A stretch of 64,000 nt of DNA from an uncultured Flavobacteriaceae bacterium (GTDB lineage Bacteria > Bacteroidota > Bacteroidia > Flavobacteriales > Flavobacteriaceae), in NCBI GenBank assembly GCA_947495135.1, contig CANLXN010000001.1, positions 372,001-436,000 of the forward strand, in the 5' to 3' direction. The notes beneath the pieces are model-generated. The model was not told the DNA's origin. It searched no databases and was given only the letters and a program-made list of their open reading frames with translations. This document shows, in pieces, positions 1 to 10,559 of this stretch. The stretch's first letter is position 1. Every line of letters begins with the position of its first letter. Made by a program: the position numbers and the translations under genes.

Positions 1-1
1 T

Positions 2-3000
2 TTCATTCAGCTAGAACGTTTACCATTAACACCTAATGGTAAAATAGATAGAAAGGCATTGCCAAGTCCACTTTCTTTAGATTTGGTTAGTGGCCTAGAA
101 TATGTAGCACCGAAGACAGCGAATGAAATTGCTTTGATTTCGGTATGTCAAGATGTGCTGAACAGAGAACAAATTGGTGTTAAGGACAACTTCTTTAACT
201 TGGGGGGAGACTCTATTAAGTCTATTCAAGTTGTTTCAAGACTAAGACAGAATGGTTACACACTTAAAGTGGATCAAATTCTACAGCATCCTATCCTTGA
301 GCGTTTAGCAGGTCTTATGTCTATTGAGACTAGGACCATTGATCAGTCCACGGTAGAAGGAATCGTTCCATTAACGCCAATTCAATGTGGATTTTTTAAG
401 GACGAAAAAATTAAAAATCGCCAATATTACAATCAATCAGTAGTCTTAAAGACCTCTGAAAGATTGGATTTAGAAGTTGTAGAGTCTTGTCTAAAAGAAT
501 TAGTATGCCATCATGATGCATTGAGAATGGTTTTCAAGAGTTCTGAAGATAAGTGGACCCAGTATAATTTGGGAGATTCTTCTAACAATTTCGGCTATGT
601 ATTTCATGACCTGAGTAATTTAGATCATCCAAAAGAAGAAATGCTTTCCATAGGGACTTCACTACAATCTTCGATTAATTTGGAGGAGGGGCCTTTAATG
701 AAAGTTGGACATTTCCGATTGGAAGATGGCGACTATTTGGCTCTTATTATTCATCATTTAGTAGTAGACGGTGTTTCTTGGAGAATTTTGATGGAAGATT
801 TATCGACCCTGTTCATTCAAGCACAAAAGGGAATAGAATTTAGTCTACCTCTTAAAACCGATTCTTTTCAAACCTGGTCTGTTTCTTTGAACGAATATGC
901 ACATAGCATAAAATTTCAGAAAGAACACCAATACTGGGAGGCCTTATCAGACATAGAAGTTCCAGAATTGCCGAGGGATAAGATAAGTGGGAAGAGACGT
1001 GTACAAAATACAGATGTTTCTTTCACTATAAATGAAGCTACGACTGCGTTAATTCAGTCTAAAATTCATTCAACTTATAATACGGAGATGAACGATTTAT
1101 TACTGGCTTCATTGGGCTTGGCTATAAAAGACACATTGGGAGTAAATAAGAGTGTGCTTAGAATGGAAGGTCATGGTCGTGAAGAGTTTATAAAAGATAT
1201 AGATGTAACACGTACGTTGGGTTGGTTCACTTCAGAGTTTCCATTTTTACTCGATGTAAGTTCAGAAGAAGGAGTGATCGATGCATTGATAGACGTAAAA
1301 GAATCTTTGCGAAAAATCCCGAACAAAGGCTTAGGGTTTGGCTTGTACCAACATCTATTAGATACGCCTTCCAAGAGCTTGACTCCTCATATAGAGTTTA
1401 ATTATCTCGGTGATTTTGGTGCTGGGGTGGGGGCTAATGACAATGATTCAATGCTATTTGAATACACCTCTGAGCAAATAGGTTCTAATTCGGACATTGC
1501 AAACAATGAAAGTGATGTTTTGTTTTTAATTTCTGGGATGATCGTGAGTAATAAACTCGAGATATTTATGTCCTATTCAGATGAAGATTATGAAAGTGAG
1601 ACTATCGAAAAACTAAGCGATGCTTTTAAAGGTCATTTAGAATCGTATGTAAAATTGCTTTCAACTGCTGAAGATTCTTATCTAACTCCATCAGACTTAA
1701 GTTACTCTTTGGTATCGAAAGAAAGTCTAAAAGAGTTGAACAAGGATTTAAATATATTAGACGTTTACAGGTTGTCACCATTACAACATGGGTTTTATTA
1801 CCACTGGCTTTCAGACAAAACCAATAAGTTGTATTCAGAACAAATGTCTTATGGATTGAGTGGAGGTGAAATAAACGTGGAAGCGGTTAAAAAAGCGTTT
1901 GACGATCTAATTGCTCGTCATAATATTCTAAGGACCAGTTTTACAAATCAGCTTTCTGATGAAACCTTGCAAGTAGTTCATAGAAAAGTGCCGAGTAATT
2001 TTCATTATGAAAAATTGCCTTCAAAACTATCTGAAAGTGAACGAAAAGCATATGTTAAAAAAGCAAAAGAAGAGGATGTTTTAAGAGGGTTTGATTTAAG
2101 CAAACCGAGCCAAATGCGGCTTACTGTCCTAGATCTTGGAGAGGCTAATTACGAACTAATTTGGAGTCATCATCATATTTTAATGGATGGTTGGTGCATG
2201 GGAATTATTATCAATGAATTTACACAGATTTTTGTAGCGTATAGCAATGGATATGAAGCAGTACTTCCGGCCATTGTACCCTACTCAAATTATATAAAGT
2301 GGTTGGATTCCCTAGACAAAAGAGAATCATTAAACTACTGGAAAAGTTACCTCTCTGGATATGATAAACAAGCTGTTTTACCTTTTCAGATGAATAGCTA
2401 TCATCCAGATATGCCATATGATAAAGTGGTAGATGAATTGGTAATTGACGGAAGTGTTTTTAGGAAAATCGAGGAGTTGTGTAAAGAGTTAGAAGTAACT
2501 CAAAATATTTTCGTACAAGGCGTTTGGGGGTATTTGTTATCACGATATAATCAAACCAACGATGTTGTTTTTGGAACGATTACTTCTGGTAGACCTGCAC
2601 AGATTGACGGAATTGAAGATATGCTAGGGTTGTTTATCAACACTATACCTATAAGAGTTCGTTTCGACCCTGAAGAAACTCCTTCGAGCTTACTGAAAAG
2701 ATTACAAACTTCCTTTTTGGATGGTGATGAATTTAGGTATATGAGTTTATCTGAAGTTCAAGCGCAATCCACTTTGGGTATGGAACTCATTAATCACACA
2801 TTAACGTTCGAAAACTATCCGTTAGAGGAGTCAATTCTTAATGATAATAACTCCAACGAAGACGGCAATTCTTTTAAAATTAACTCATTGGATGTGCATG
2901 AACAAATGAACTATCATTTCGGTATTCTAATTTACGCCACTGGCGATAAGCTAACTTTTAATTTCGAATACAATCGAAACAAGTACGATGGTAAATTAAT

Positions 3001-3154
3001 CAAAGGTTTATACAAGAGGTTTGAGACTTTAATTGAAAGTTTCGGAACCAAGCCAAACGAACCATTGATTCATATAGAATCAGCTCAAGAACTAGTTAAA
3101 AAATCAAATATAAAGTCTAAAAACTTAAATAAATTAAAAAATTATGGAAACTAA
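2..3154 (+). CDS. NRPS, 5' truncated by window edge: A-domain C-terminus (A10 NGKIDRKALP) - PCP (LGGDSIKS) - epimerization domain - condensation domain
   Basis: Frame opens at nt 2 (FIQLERLPLTPNGKIDRKALP) and continues through the listed ORF, so TTG at 59 is not the true start. E-domain motifs HHLVVDGVSWRIL and EGHGREE, then a second C-type domain with HHHILMDGW. Confidence 0.95.
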   Translation, partial: FIQLERLPLTPNGKIDRKALPSPLSLDLVSGLEYVAPKTANEIALISVCQDVLNREQIGVKDNFFNLGGDSIKSIQVVSRLRQNGYTLKVDQILQHPILERLAGLMSIETRTIDQSTVEGIVPLTPIQCGFFKDEKIKNRQYYNQSVVLKTSERLDLEVVESCLKELVCHHDALRMVFKSSEDKWTQYNLGDSSNNFGYVFHDLSNLDHPKEEMLSIGTSLQSSINLEEGPLMKVGHFRLEDGDYLALIIHHLVVDGVSWRILMEDLSTLFIQAQKGIEFSLPLKTDSFQTWSVSLNEYAHSIKFQKEHQYWEALSDIEVPELPRDKISGKRRVQNTDVSFTINEATTALIQSKIHSTYNTEMNDLLLASLGLAIKDTLGVNKSVLRMEGHGREEFIKDIDVTRTLGWFTSEFPFLLDVSSEEGVIDALIDVKESLRKIPNKGLGFGLYQHLLDTPSKSLTPHIEFNYLGDFGAGVGANDNDSMLFEYTSEQIGSNSDIANNESDVLFLISGMIVSNKLEIFMSYSDEDYESETIEKLSDAFKGHLESYVKLLSTAEDSYLTPSDLSYSLVSKESLKELNKDLNILDVYRLSPLQHGFYYHWLSDKTNKLYSEQMSYGLSGGEINVEAVKKAFDDLIARHNILRTSFTNQLSDETLQVVHRKVPSNFHYEKLPSKLSESERKAYVKKAKEEDVLRGFDLSKPSQMRLTVLDLGEANYELIWSHHHILMDGWCMGIIINEFTQIFVAYSNGYEAVLPAIVPYSNYIKWLDSLDKRESLNYWKSYLSGYDKQAVLPFQMNSYHPDMPYDKVVDELVIDGSVFRKIEELCKELEVTQNIFVQGVWGYLLSRYNQTNDVVFGTITSGRPAQIDGIEDMLGLFINTIPIRVRFDPEETPSSLLKRLQTSFLDGDEFRYMSLSEVQAQSTLGMELINHTLTFENYPLEESILNDNNSNEDGNSFKINSLDVHEQMNYHFGILIYATGDKLTFNFEYNRNKYDGKLIKGLYKRFETLIESFGTKPNEPLIHIESAQELVKKSNIKSKNLNKLKNYGN

Positions 3155-4142
3155 AAGCAGATTATTCAAATTAAAAAATACCGTAGCACCCATCGCTCAA
3201 AATCAACCAAGTCTTAAGTTTTCTGTAGCCTCTAATGGATTAAACTTTCCATTGGTTTGCAAGGCGGTAGGCGGTAGAATCGATTTAAAATCATGGATTG
3301 AACAAAACAAAGCAGAGTTCAACAGTAAACTGTCCAAGAATGGAGCTATGCTTTTTAGAGGTTTTGGGATCAACACAGTTGATAAATTTCAAAGCCTTAT
3401 TCAGACTTTTGTTGAAAAACCACTTGAGTACAAAATGCGTTCATCACCTCGTTATGCAGTAGGTAATAATGTGTATCACACTACTACTTATCCTAACGAA
3501 TATTCGATTAATATGCACAGTGAAAGCTCATATGACCCTAATCATCCCAGCAACATTGTTTTCTGCTGCATTGTTCCGGCTACGGAACAAGGAGAAACTC
3601 CTATTGCCGATAATAGATTAGTTCTTCAGAATTTATCGGAGGCAACTCGAACTAAATTTTTGGAGAAAGGTGTTAAATACATTCGAAACTTAAATAAGTC
3701 GTTGGGCTTACCTTGGCAGGAAGTATTTCAAACCGATGATAAAAGTGTAGTAGAAGAAGTTTGCAAGGAAAAAGGAATCCGTTGTAATTGGTTGGATCAA
3801 GATCGATTGGTGATGGAGTGGAATAAAAAAGCTATATGGGAACACCCAGAATCTGGTGAACAAGTTTGGTTTAACCATGGTTTTTTCTTCAATAAATACA
3901 CCAATACCGAAGATTTCCTCGCTATTATCGAGTCGGATGACGAATTACCAAGCAATACATTCTTTGGTGATGGAACCCCAATTTCTAAAGAAGAAATTGA
4001 AGAAATTAGAGCTGCCTATAAGAAAGCAACTTTTGAGTTTCCTTGGCGAGAAGGAGACGTTTTATTCCTGGACAATATGTTAATGTCTCATGGAAGAAAC
4101 CCATACAAGGGTGATCGCAAAATTATTGCGTCTATCTATTAA
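3144..4142 (+). CDS. TauD/SyrP-like Fe(II)/2-oxoglutarate-dependent oxygenase
   Basis: MHSESSYDPNHPSNIVFCCIVPATEQGETPIADNR (HxE plus the SyrP-like GETPIADxR) and distal SHGRNPYKGDRK. Overlaps the upstream NRPS stop by 11 nt. Confidence 0.9.
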   Translation: METKSRLFKLKNTVAPIAQNQPSLKFSVASNGLNFPLVCKAVGGRIDLKSWIEQNKAEFNSKLSKNGAMLFRGFGINTVDKFQSLIQTFVEKPLEYKMRSSPRYAVGNNVYHTTTYPNEYSINMHSESSYDPNHPSNIVFCCIVPATEQGETPIADNRLVLQNLSEATRTKFLEKGVKYIRNLNKSLGLPWQEVFQTDDKSVVEEVCKEKGIRCNWLDQDRLVMEWNKKAIWEHPESGEQVWFNHGFFFNKYTNTEDFLAIIESDDELPSNTFFGDGTPISKEEIEEIRAAYKKATFEFPWREGDVLFLDNMLMSHGRNPYKGDRKIIASIY

Positions 4143-4243
4143 TATTCACTATTTCCAACAAAAAGAATCACAGCATATCATTATCCGCTTTAAAGAATAC
4201 AGCGGCTATATGGGAATCTATGTTTCTGAAAATCTAAAAAATC

Positions 4244-7200
4244 ATGCAAGACAATATTCTAAATCAGACAGAGCTTTTCGAGCTTTCTGTCAATCAGAGA
4301 AATATTTTGGGAGTGAGTAACAATAACCTCTCTATATTCTATAATCAATTGGTATTAGACTTTGATACTCAAATTGATTCTAAGGAACTACAATTGGCCA
4401 TCTCGGCTGTAATCAATAAACATAAGACCTTGTCGTTTAAAATGTCTAACGACGCTCAACTGTTGGCGCCTAAGCAATATCAGGATGACCAAAGTAAGTT
4501 GGACTTTCATAGCGTAACTCAAAATGATTTTAGTTCTATTGAGCTACTAGCGGATTCCATCTTGGGGTACGATTATAATATGACTGCCAACGAGCCAATT
4601 AGGTTTTGTTACTTAAATTCATCGAATGAACATAAGCTAATTGTTCGTTTATTTTCGTTGTGGGCAGATACGTATAGTAGTGTGTTCTTTTGCAACGAAT
4701 TAGCAAAAGCGATTACAGATATCGATGGATATAAGAACCAATTGATTGAAGAAGTGATCGAATATCAAAACTTCTCGGCTTGGCAGAACGAATTATTTTA
4801 CGAACCAGAGCAAGATGGTATTGAATTTTGGAAAAACTATAATTATCAACTAGGAAACTCTACGCTGCCATTTAAAACAAATTTAGACAAGCCATTTCAA
4901 CCAAAAAGGATTGAAATAGCCACTATTTATGGTGGGGAATATCAAATTATTAAAAAGGAAGCACTTCGAAACGAAACAACTGAAGAGTTCTTTCTCTTTT
5001 CTCAATTCATCAATTATTTGAGCAGTTTTAATAACGAAGACTTAACAGTTGGTTATGTGGGTCAAAAACGACTCTACGAAGAGTTACAAAATACCTTCGG
5101 AATTGTAAATAAAGCGCTTCCAATCTCTGTAGAGAAGAGAACTATGGAACACGAATGTACCATAGGAAAAGAAATTCAAGCAAATCTTCAACAAATTGAA
5201 GGTTGGGCAGATTACTTTTATATCGACCGAGAAAAAAGTGAGAATCCGCAACTGGAATTCTTTAATTATGTGTTTCAGTACGTCGATTTATCCAATAAGG
5301 AAGACCAAAAAGCACCGTTCGAAATTGAAAATTTATATGCTGTTTGTGATACATTTGATGTCAAAGTATGTTGCATCAATTACGGCGATTACCTTTCAGT
5401 AGAAGTATATTTTGATGAAAATAAATTCAGTGTCGCTGCCGCGCAAGTACTAACTTCTCAGTTAAAAACTTGCTATAATTTTTTAGATGAAGATTCTACC
5501 TCTACCATTACTGTATTTGAAAGGGCAATCATCAATTCTGCAAACAGAACCAACACACGGTTCGAATCTTTCAATTCGGTTATCAACCTATTTGAAAACT
5601 CGGTAAGAGATACGCCAGAAGCTATTGCTGTAATCACCGATGATGTTCAACTTTCATATAAAGAAATTGACGAACAATCCAATCGGTTAGCACATTATTT
5701 AGTGAACCAAAAAGGCATTGTTAAAGGTGACGCCATTTGTATTTTACTGGAGCGTTCTCCTTGGTTTATAATTAGTATGTTGGCAGCGATCAAGACAGGT
5801 GCGTATTATGTGCCAGTAGATACTGCATACCCAAGCGAGCGAATTAATTTCATTTTGGAAGATTGTGAAGCCTCGATTTTACTATCAAGTAGAGAATTAC
5901 AAGAGCAAAATAATCTTGATGCCGCTATGGTGATAGTGCCAGAAGAAACATCGCTTTACAGCAATGAGTCTGCTACTTCATTACACACGCATATTGAGAA
6001 TAAGGATATAGTGTATGCCATATATACATCTGGTTCTACTGGAAATCCTAAAGGTTGCTTGATTACCCATTCCAACTTACTAAATTACGTTCAATGGGCG
6101 AACCAACACTATTTTCAAACAGAAGATTCTGGAAACTGGGGACTTTTTACATCCTTGTCGTTTGATCTTACGGTTACAGCTCTTTACACCAGTTTAACGC
6201 GTGGAAAAAAGATTTGGATGCCTGGCAGCGATAAAGATATTATGGAATTGCTACAGGAAAGTTTTACACATCCAGAGATCGATACTTTAAAACTAACGCC
6301 TACGCATTTATCTATTTTGAAGGATTTAGATATTTCAGAAACCAGTATTCGAACCATTATTTGTGGAGGAGAACAATTAAAGAAACAACAGGTAGACTAT
6401 GTAAAGACGCTGAATGAAAACATTCGAGTATTTAACGAGTACGGACCAACAGAAACAACTGTAGGTTGCGTAGTGAAGGAAATTATGAGTGAAGATGAAA
6501 AGGTGCTAATTGGTACGCCTATAGCAAATACAAAAATTCATATTGTAAATGAAAAAGAACAAGATTGTTCTATTGGAAAAATAGGAGAAATCTACATTAG
6601 TGGTTTGGGAGTGTCTAACGGATTCTTGAACCGACCAGAAATGACGGAAGAGAAATTTACCACAGACTACAAATTTTCTGTTCATAGTACGTATAAAACG
6701 GGTGATTTAGGAAGATGGAATCCGGATGGAAACATCGAATATATAGGGAGACGAGATGATCAAGTAAAAATTCGGGGATACCGAATAGAACTGAATGAAA
6801 TTGAGAGAACCATTGCGTTAGAGGCTGAGGCCACCGATGTAGTTGTTTTAGCGGTCGAATCTGAGAAAGGTGATACAGATTTAGTTGCGTTCATCTCGGC
6901 TAGTGACGAATTAAGCTCTACAGAGCTAACAGAACGATTATCAAATGTGCTTCCATCTTATATGGTGCCAGCTAATTTTTTCTACATTTCTGAAATTCCC
7001 TTAACCGTAAATGGTAAAGTGGATAAGAAGGCACTATTAAAGTTAAAATCGGAAGAAATCTATTCAGATTTTGAATACATCGCTCCTCGCAACGAACAAG
7101 AGGAAACACTTGTCCATATTTGGGAGGAGATCTTAGAACGAAAAAACATCGGTATGAAAGATGATTTTTTCAGACTAGGTGGCCATAGTATTAAGGCGAT

Positions 7201-10200
7201 TCAGTTGGTCAACAGATACCATAAATCGTTTAACGTAAAACTGGCTTTAAAGGATATTTTTGAAGTTACTTCATTAGAAGGACATTCAGATTTGATTGGA
7301 AGACTTAAAAACGATGTTTTTGAAACTATTGATAAAGTGGAAGAAGCAGAAAGTTATGCGCTTTCAAGAGGTCAACATCGTCTTTGGGTATTGAGCCAAC
7401 TGGAAAACACTTCTGTAGCCTATAATATCGTCTCTACTGCCTCACTCGAATACGATTATAACCTATCGTATTTCGAAGATGCAATCAATGTGGTGATGGA
7501 ACGACATGAGATTCTAAGAACTGTATTTCGCCCAGACGCAAGTGGTGAAGTAAGGCAATGGGTGAAGACGACAGACGAGTTAAAGTTTGAGTTAGAGCAT
7601 AAAGACTTTAGTGAAGTTCCAAATAATGAAGGGCTTGTTTCAGAATTTATAACAGAAGCTTCCCTGCAGCCATTCGATTTGGTTAATGGGCCATTAGTAA
7701 GAGCTATTTTAATAAAAGTATCTCCAGACCGCTACTTATTTTGTTACATCATGCACCATATTATTAGCGATGGCTGGTCTATGGGAGTTCTGTCCAAAGA
7801 AGTGATGGCGGTTTACGAGTCACATTGGTCAGGAGTGCCTGCTAAGCTTCCCGAGTTAACTATTCAATATAAAGATTATGCTAATTGGCAAATTGATCAG
7901 ATCAATTCAAGTTCATTATCTAAAAACAAAGACTATTGGACGAATGCGTTGTCGGGTAATTTACCGCGTTTGGATTTACCTACTACAAAAATTCGACCAT
8001 CAGTAAATACTCATAACGGTCGATTATTGAGAGGATATCTTTCAGAAGAAGTTACAGCACAGTTAAAACAATACGGCGATTCAAACAATGGAAGTCTGTT
8101 TATTAGTTTATTGACCATCTGGAACATTCTTTTTCAGAAATACACTTCCCAAGAGGACATCATTATTGGGTCACCAATTGCGGCGAGAGACCATGCAGAT
8201 TTAGTCAATCAAATAGGTTTCTATGTAAACACCTTAGTGCTCCGCAATAAAATAGATCATAACGAAGATTTCAACACTATTTATACAAAAGTGAAAGAGT
8301 CTACGCTCTCAGCATTCGATAATCAAATGTATCCATTTGATGCCTTGGCAGATGATCTAAACTTAGACCGTACTCCTGGACGAAATGCAATCTTTGATGT
8401 ACTTTTAGCATTGCAGAATACAGGAGGTGACGAAAACTTCGATCACCAGACCGTGGAGTTGAATGAAGTTGTTGACAGAGGTATCGTATTGTCTAAATTT
8501 GATCTAGAATTGAGTTTCCAAGAGAATGGCAGCATTATTTCTTTTGATATCACTTATAATACAGATGTATATGAACTAGGAGTAATGACTCAGCTTATAG
8601 AGAACTTTAAGCAGCTTACACAGCAACTTCTAGCAAATCCACAGCAAAATCTCGCGGAGATTGCATTTTTATCGGAATTAGAACAACAAAAAATTCTAAT
8701 GGATTTTAATGATACCTCGGTAGCATATCCAAAGGAACAAACGCTTGTACAATTGTTTCAGGAACAGGTAGAACAAAATCCAACCGCCTTGGCGATTGTT
8801 CACGGAGACAAGACGCTCACTTATGATGCGCTAGATCAACTTTCCAATCAATTTGCGAATTTTTTAATTGAAAAGCATGGAATAGGTAAAGGCGATTTTG
8901 TTGGAATTCGTTTGGAGAGAAGCGAAATGGTACTTGTGGCAATCTTAGGTTTGCTTAAAGTTGGAGCGGCCTACGTTCCAATCGATATGTCTTACCCTGA
9001 AGATAGAGTGAATTATATGATGACGGACGCTAATAGTAATCTCGTTATTGATGCAAACGTTATTATCAATTTTGAAGCAACAGTTCAAAGTTTATCGAAC
9101 AAAAGACCAAATGTCTCTCTGGAAGCAGAGGATTTAGCCTATATTATTTATACATCGGGATCTACTGGAACGCCTAAAGGGGTTATGGTTGAGCAAAAAT
9201 CAATCGTGAGATTGGTTAAAGAACCCAACTATGTTGAAATCGCTCGAGAGGATTCAGTTCTTGGATTGTCGAGCTTTTCTTTCGATGGTTCTACCTTCGA
9301 TATTTACATTGCTTTACTGAACGGGGCCAAATTAGTAATCGCTCCGAAAGATGTGTTTTCAGATTTTGAAAGGTTGGATCAATTAATGGCAGATCAAAAT
9401 ATAAGTTTGTTCTTTTTAACGACCGTGTTTTTTAACTCTATTGCCGAATCGGATTTAGAGTCCATTCATAACGTTAAGTACATTTTATTTGGAGGAGAGC
9501 AAGTGTCTACAGCGCATGTAAAGATGTTTAAAGAGAAATATCCTGAAGTAAATCTTCATCATGTATATGGACCCACGGAGAACACTACTTTTTCAACTTA
9601 CTATGCAATTGACGAAGTTTCAACTACTGCCAGAACCATTCCAATAGGACAACCAATATCAAATAGTACTTGTTATGTATTAGATGCGAATAATAATATT
9701 GTTCCAATAGGAGTTACAGGAGAGATTTGTGTTGGAGGAGATGGTCTTGCCAAAGGATATCTCAATAATCAAGAGTTAACCAATGACAAATTTGTACCGC
9801 ATCCTTTTATTTCTGGAGAGCGAATATACAAGACAGGAGATCTTGGTCGATGGTTGTTGGATGGAAGTATTGAATTTGTTGGTAGAATAGATCATCAAGT
9901 TAAAATACGTGGATATCGAATTGAGTTAGGAGAGATTGAAAAGGCGCTAGTAAATCAGGCTGATGTAAATCAAGCCGTGGTAAAAGTGAAGCAATTGGAT
10001 GGCGGACAGGTATTAGCCGCCTACATTTCTTCAGATGAAGAAATTGATAAGCGCGAATTACGTGATAGTCTTCGAAACGTGTTGCCCGAGTATATGCTCC
10101 CTAGTTATTACAAGGTTGTAGACATAATGCCTTTGAATTCGAATGGCAAAATTGAAAAGAAGGAACTTCCAGAAGTTACAGAAGAAGATCTCATCAAGGA

Positions 10201-10501
10201 AAATTTCATAGCACCAGAAACAGAAACTCAAATAAGCGTTGCTAATATCTGGAAAGAAATCTTGAATGTTCAATCGGTGAGTATGCTCGATCGTTTTTTC
10301 CAATTGGGAGGAGACAGTATAAAAGCCATCAAAACGATTGCAATGGTAAACGAGTGTTTCGATTTGAAACTGAATGCAGTTCTTTTACTTCACGATGTAA
10401 GTGTCTTAGATTTTTCAGATTTTATCGAAGAGAATTTGGAAAAGAAGGCACTAGCAAAAATAGACGATGAGCGTATAACTGTTGACAAGGTTGTTATCTA
10501 G
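4244..10501 (+). CDS. NRPS: degenerate C-like (interface-like) domain - A (predicted Asn) - PCP - C - A (predicted aliphatic, Ile-like) - PCP
   Basis: A-domain cores YTSGSTGNPKG and YTSGSTGTPKG; PCPs LGGHSIKAIQ and LGGDSIKAIK; internal C with MHHIISDGW. The N-terminal C-like region reads RLFSLWADTYSS where HHxxxDG is expected. Hand-aligned specificity codes: DLTKIGEVG and DGFFLGVTF. Confidence 0.95.
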   Translation: MQDNILNQTELFELSVNQRNILGVSNNNLSIFYNQLVLDFDTQIDSKELQLAISAVINKHKTLSFKMSNDAQLLAPKQYQDDQSKLDFHSVTQNDFSSIELLADSILGYDYNMTANEPIRFCYLNSSNEHKLIVRLFSLWADTYSSVFFCNELAKAITDIDGYKNQLIEEVIEYQNFSAWQNELFYEPEQDGIEFWKNYNYQLGNSTLPFKTNLDKPFQPKRIEIATIYGGEYQIIKKEALRNETTEEFFLFSQFINYLSSFNNEDLTVGYVGQKRLYEELQNTFGIVNKALPISVEKRTMEHECTIGKEIQANLQQIEGWADYFYIDREKSENPQLEFFNYVFQYVDLSNKEDQKAPFEIENLYAVCDTFDVKVCCINYGDYLSVEVYFDENKFSVAAAQVLTSQLKTCYNFLDEDSTSTITVFERAIINSANRTNTRFESFNSVINLFENSVRDTPEAIAVITDDVQLSYKEIDEQSNRLAHYLVNQKGIVKGDAICILLERSPWFIISMLAAIKTGAYYVPVDTAYPSERINFILEDCEASILLSSRELQEQNNLDAAMVIVPEETSLYSNESATSLHTHIENKDIVYAIYTSGSTGNPKGCLITHSNLLNYVQWANQHYFQTEDSGNWGLFTSLSFDLTVTALYTSLTRGKKIWMPGSDKDIMELLQESFTHPEIDTLKLTPTHLSILKDLDISETSIRTIICGGEQLKKQQVDYVKTLNENIRVFNEYGPTETTVGCVVKEIMSEDEKVLIGTPIANTKIHIVNEKEQDCSIGKIGEIYISGLGVSNGFLNRPEMTEEKFTTDYKFSVHSTYKTGDLGRWNPDGNIEYIGRRDDQVKIRGYRIELNEIERTIALEAEATDVVVLAVESEKGDTDLVAFISASDELSSTELTERLSNVLPSYMVPANFFYISEIPLTVNGKVDKKALLKLKSEEIYSDFEYIAPRNEQEETLVHIWEEILERKNIGMKDDFFRLGGHSIKAIQLVNRYHKSFNVKLALKDIFEVTSLEGHSDLIGRLKNDVFETIDKVEEAESYALSRGQHRLWVLSQLENTSVAYNIVSTASLEYDYNLSYFEDAINVVMERHEILRTVFRPDASGEVRQWVKTTDELKFELEHKDFSEVPNNEGLVSEFITEASLQPFDLVNGPLVRAILIKVSPDRYLFCYIMHHIISDGWSMGVLSKEVMAVYESHWSGVPAKLPELTIQYKDYANWQIDQINSSSLSKNKDYWTNALSGNLPRLDLPTTKIRPSVNTHNGRLLRGYLSEEVTAQLKQYGDSNNGSLFISLLTIWNILFQKYTSQEDIIIGSPIAARDHADLVNQIGFYVNTLVLRNKIDHNEDFNTIYTKVKESTLSAFDNQMYPFDALADDLNLDRTPGRNAIFDVLLALQNTGGDENFDHQTVELNEVVDRGIVLSKFDLELSFQENGSIISFDITYNTDVYELGVMTQLIENFKQLTQQLLANPQQNLAEIAFLSELEQQKILMDFNDTSVAYPKEQTLVQLFQEQVEQNPTALAIVHGDKTLTYDALDQLSNQFANFLIEKHGIGKGDFVGIRLERSEMVLVAILGLLKVGAAYVPIDMSYPEDRVNYMMTDANSNLVIDANVIINFEATVQSLSNKRPNVSLEAEDLAYIIYTSGSTGTPKGVMVEQKSIVRLVKEPNYVEIAREDSVLGLSSFSFDGSTFDIYIALLNGAKLVIAPKDVFSDFERLDQLMADQNISLFFLTTVFFNSIAESDLESIHNVKYILFGGEQVSTAHVKMFKEKYPEVNLHHVYGPTENTTFSTYYAIDEVSTTARTIPIGQPISNSTCYVLDANNNIVPIGVTGEICVGGDGLAKGYLNNQELTNDKFVPHPFISGERIYKTGDLGRWLLDGSIEFVGRIDHQVKIRGYRIELGEIEKALVNQADVNQAVVKVKQLDGGQVLAAYISSDEEIDKRELRDSLRNVLPEYMLPSYYKVVDIMPLNSNGKIEKKELPEVTEEDLIKENFIAPETETQISVANIWKEILNVQSVSMLDRFFQLGGDSIKAIKTIAMVNECFDLKLNAVLLLHDVSVLDFSDFIEENLEKKALAKIDDERITVDKVVI

Positions 10502-10559
10502 AAATGACATCTGTGCAAATTATATTTTCACTGAATAACTAACTATAAATTTTACCAAA

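Noticed and set aside
3856-4320. Out-of-frame plus ORFs at 3856-4083 and 4090-4320
   Set aside because: Overlap the well-supported oxygenase and NRPS frames with no motif support.
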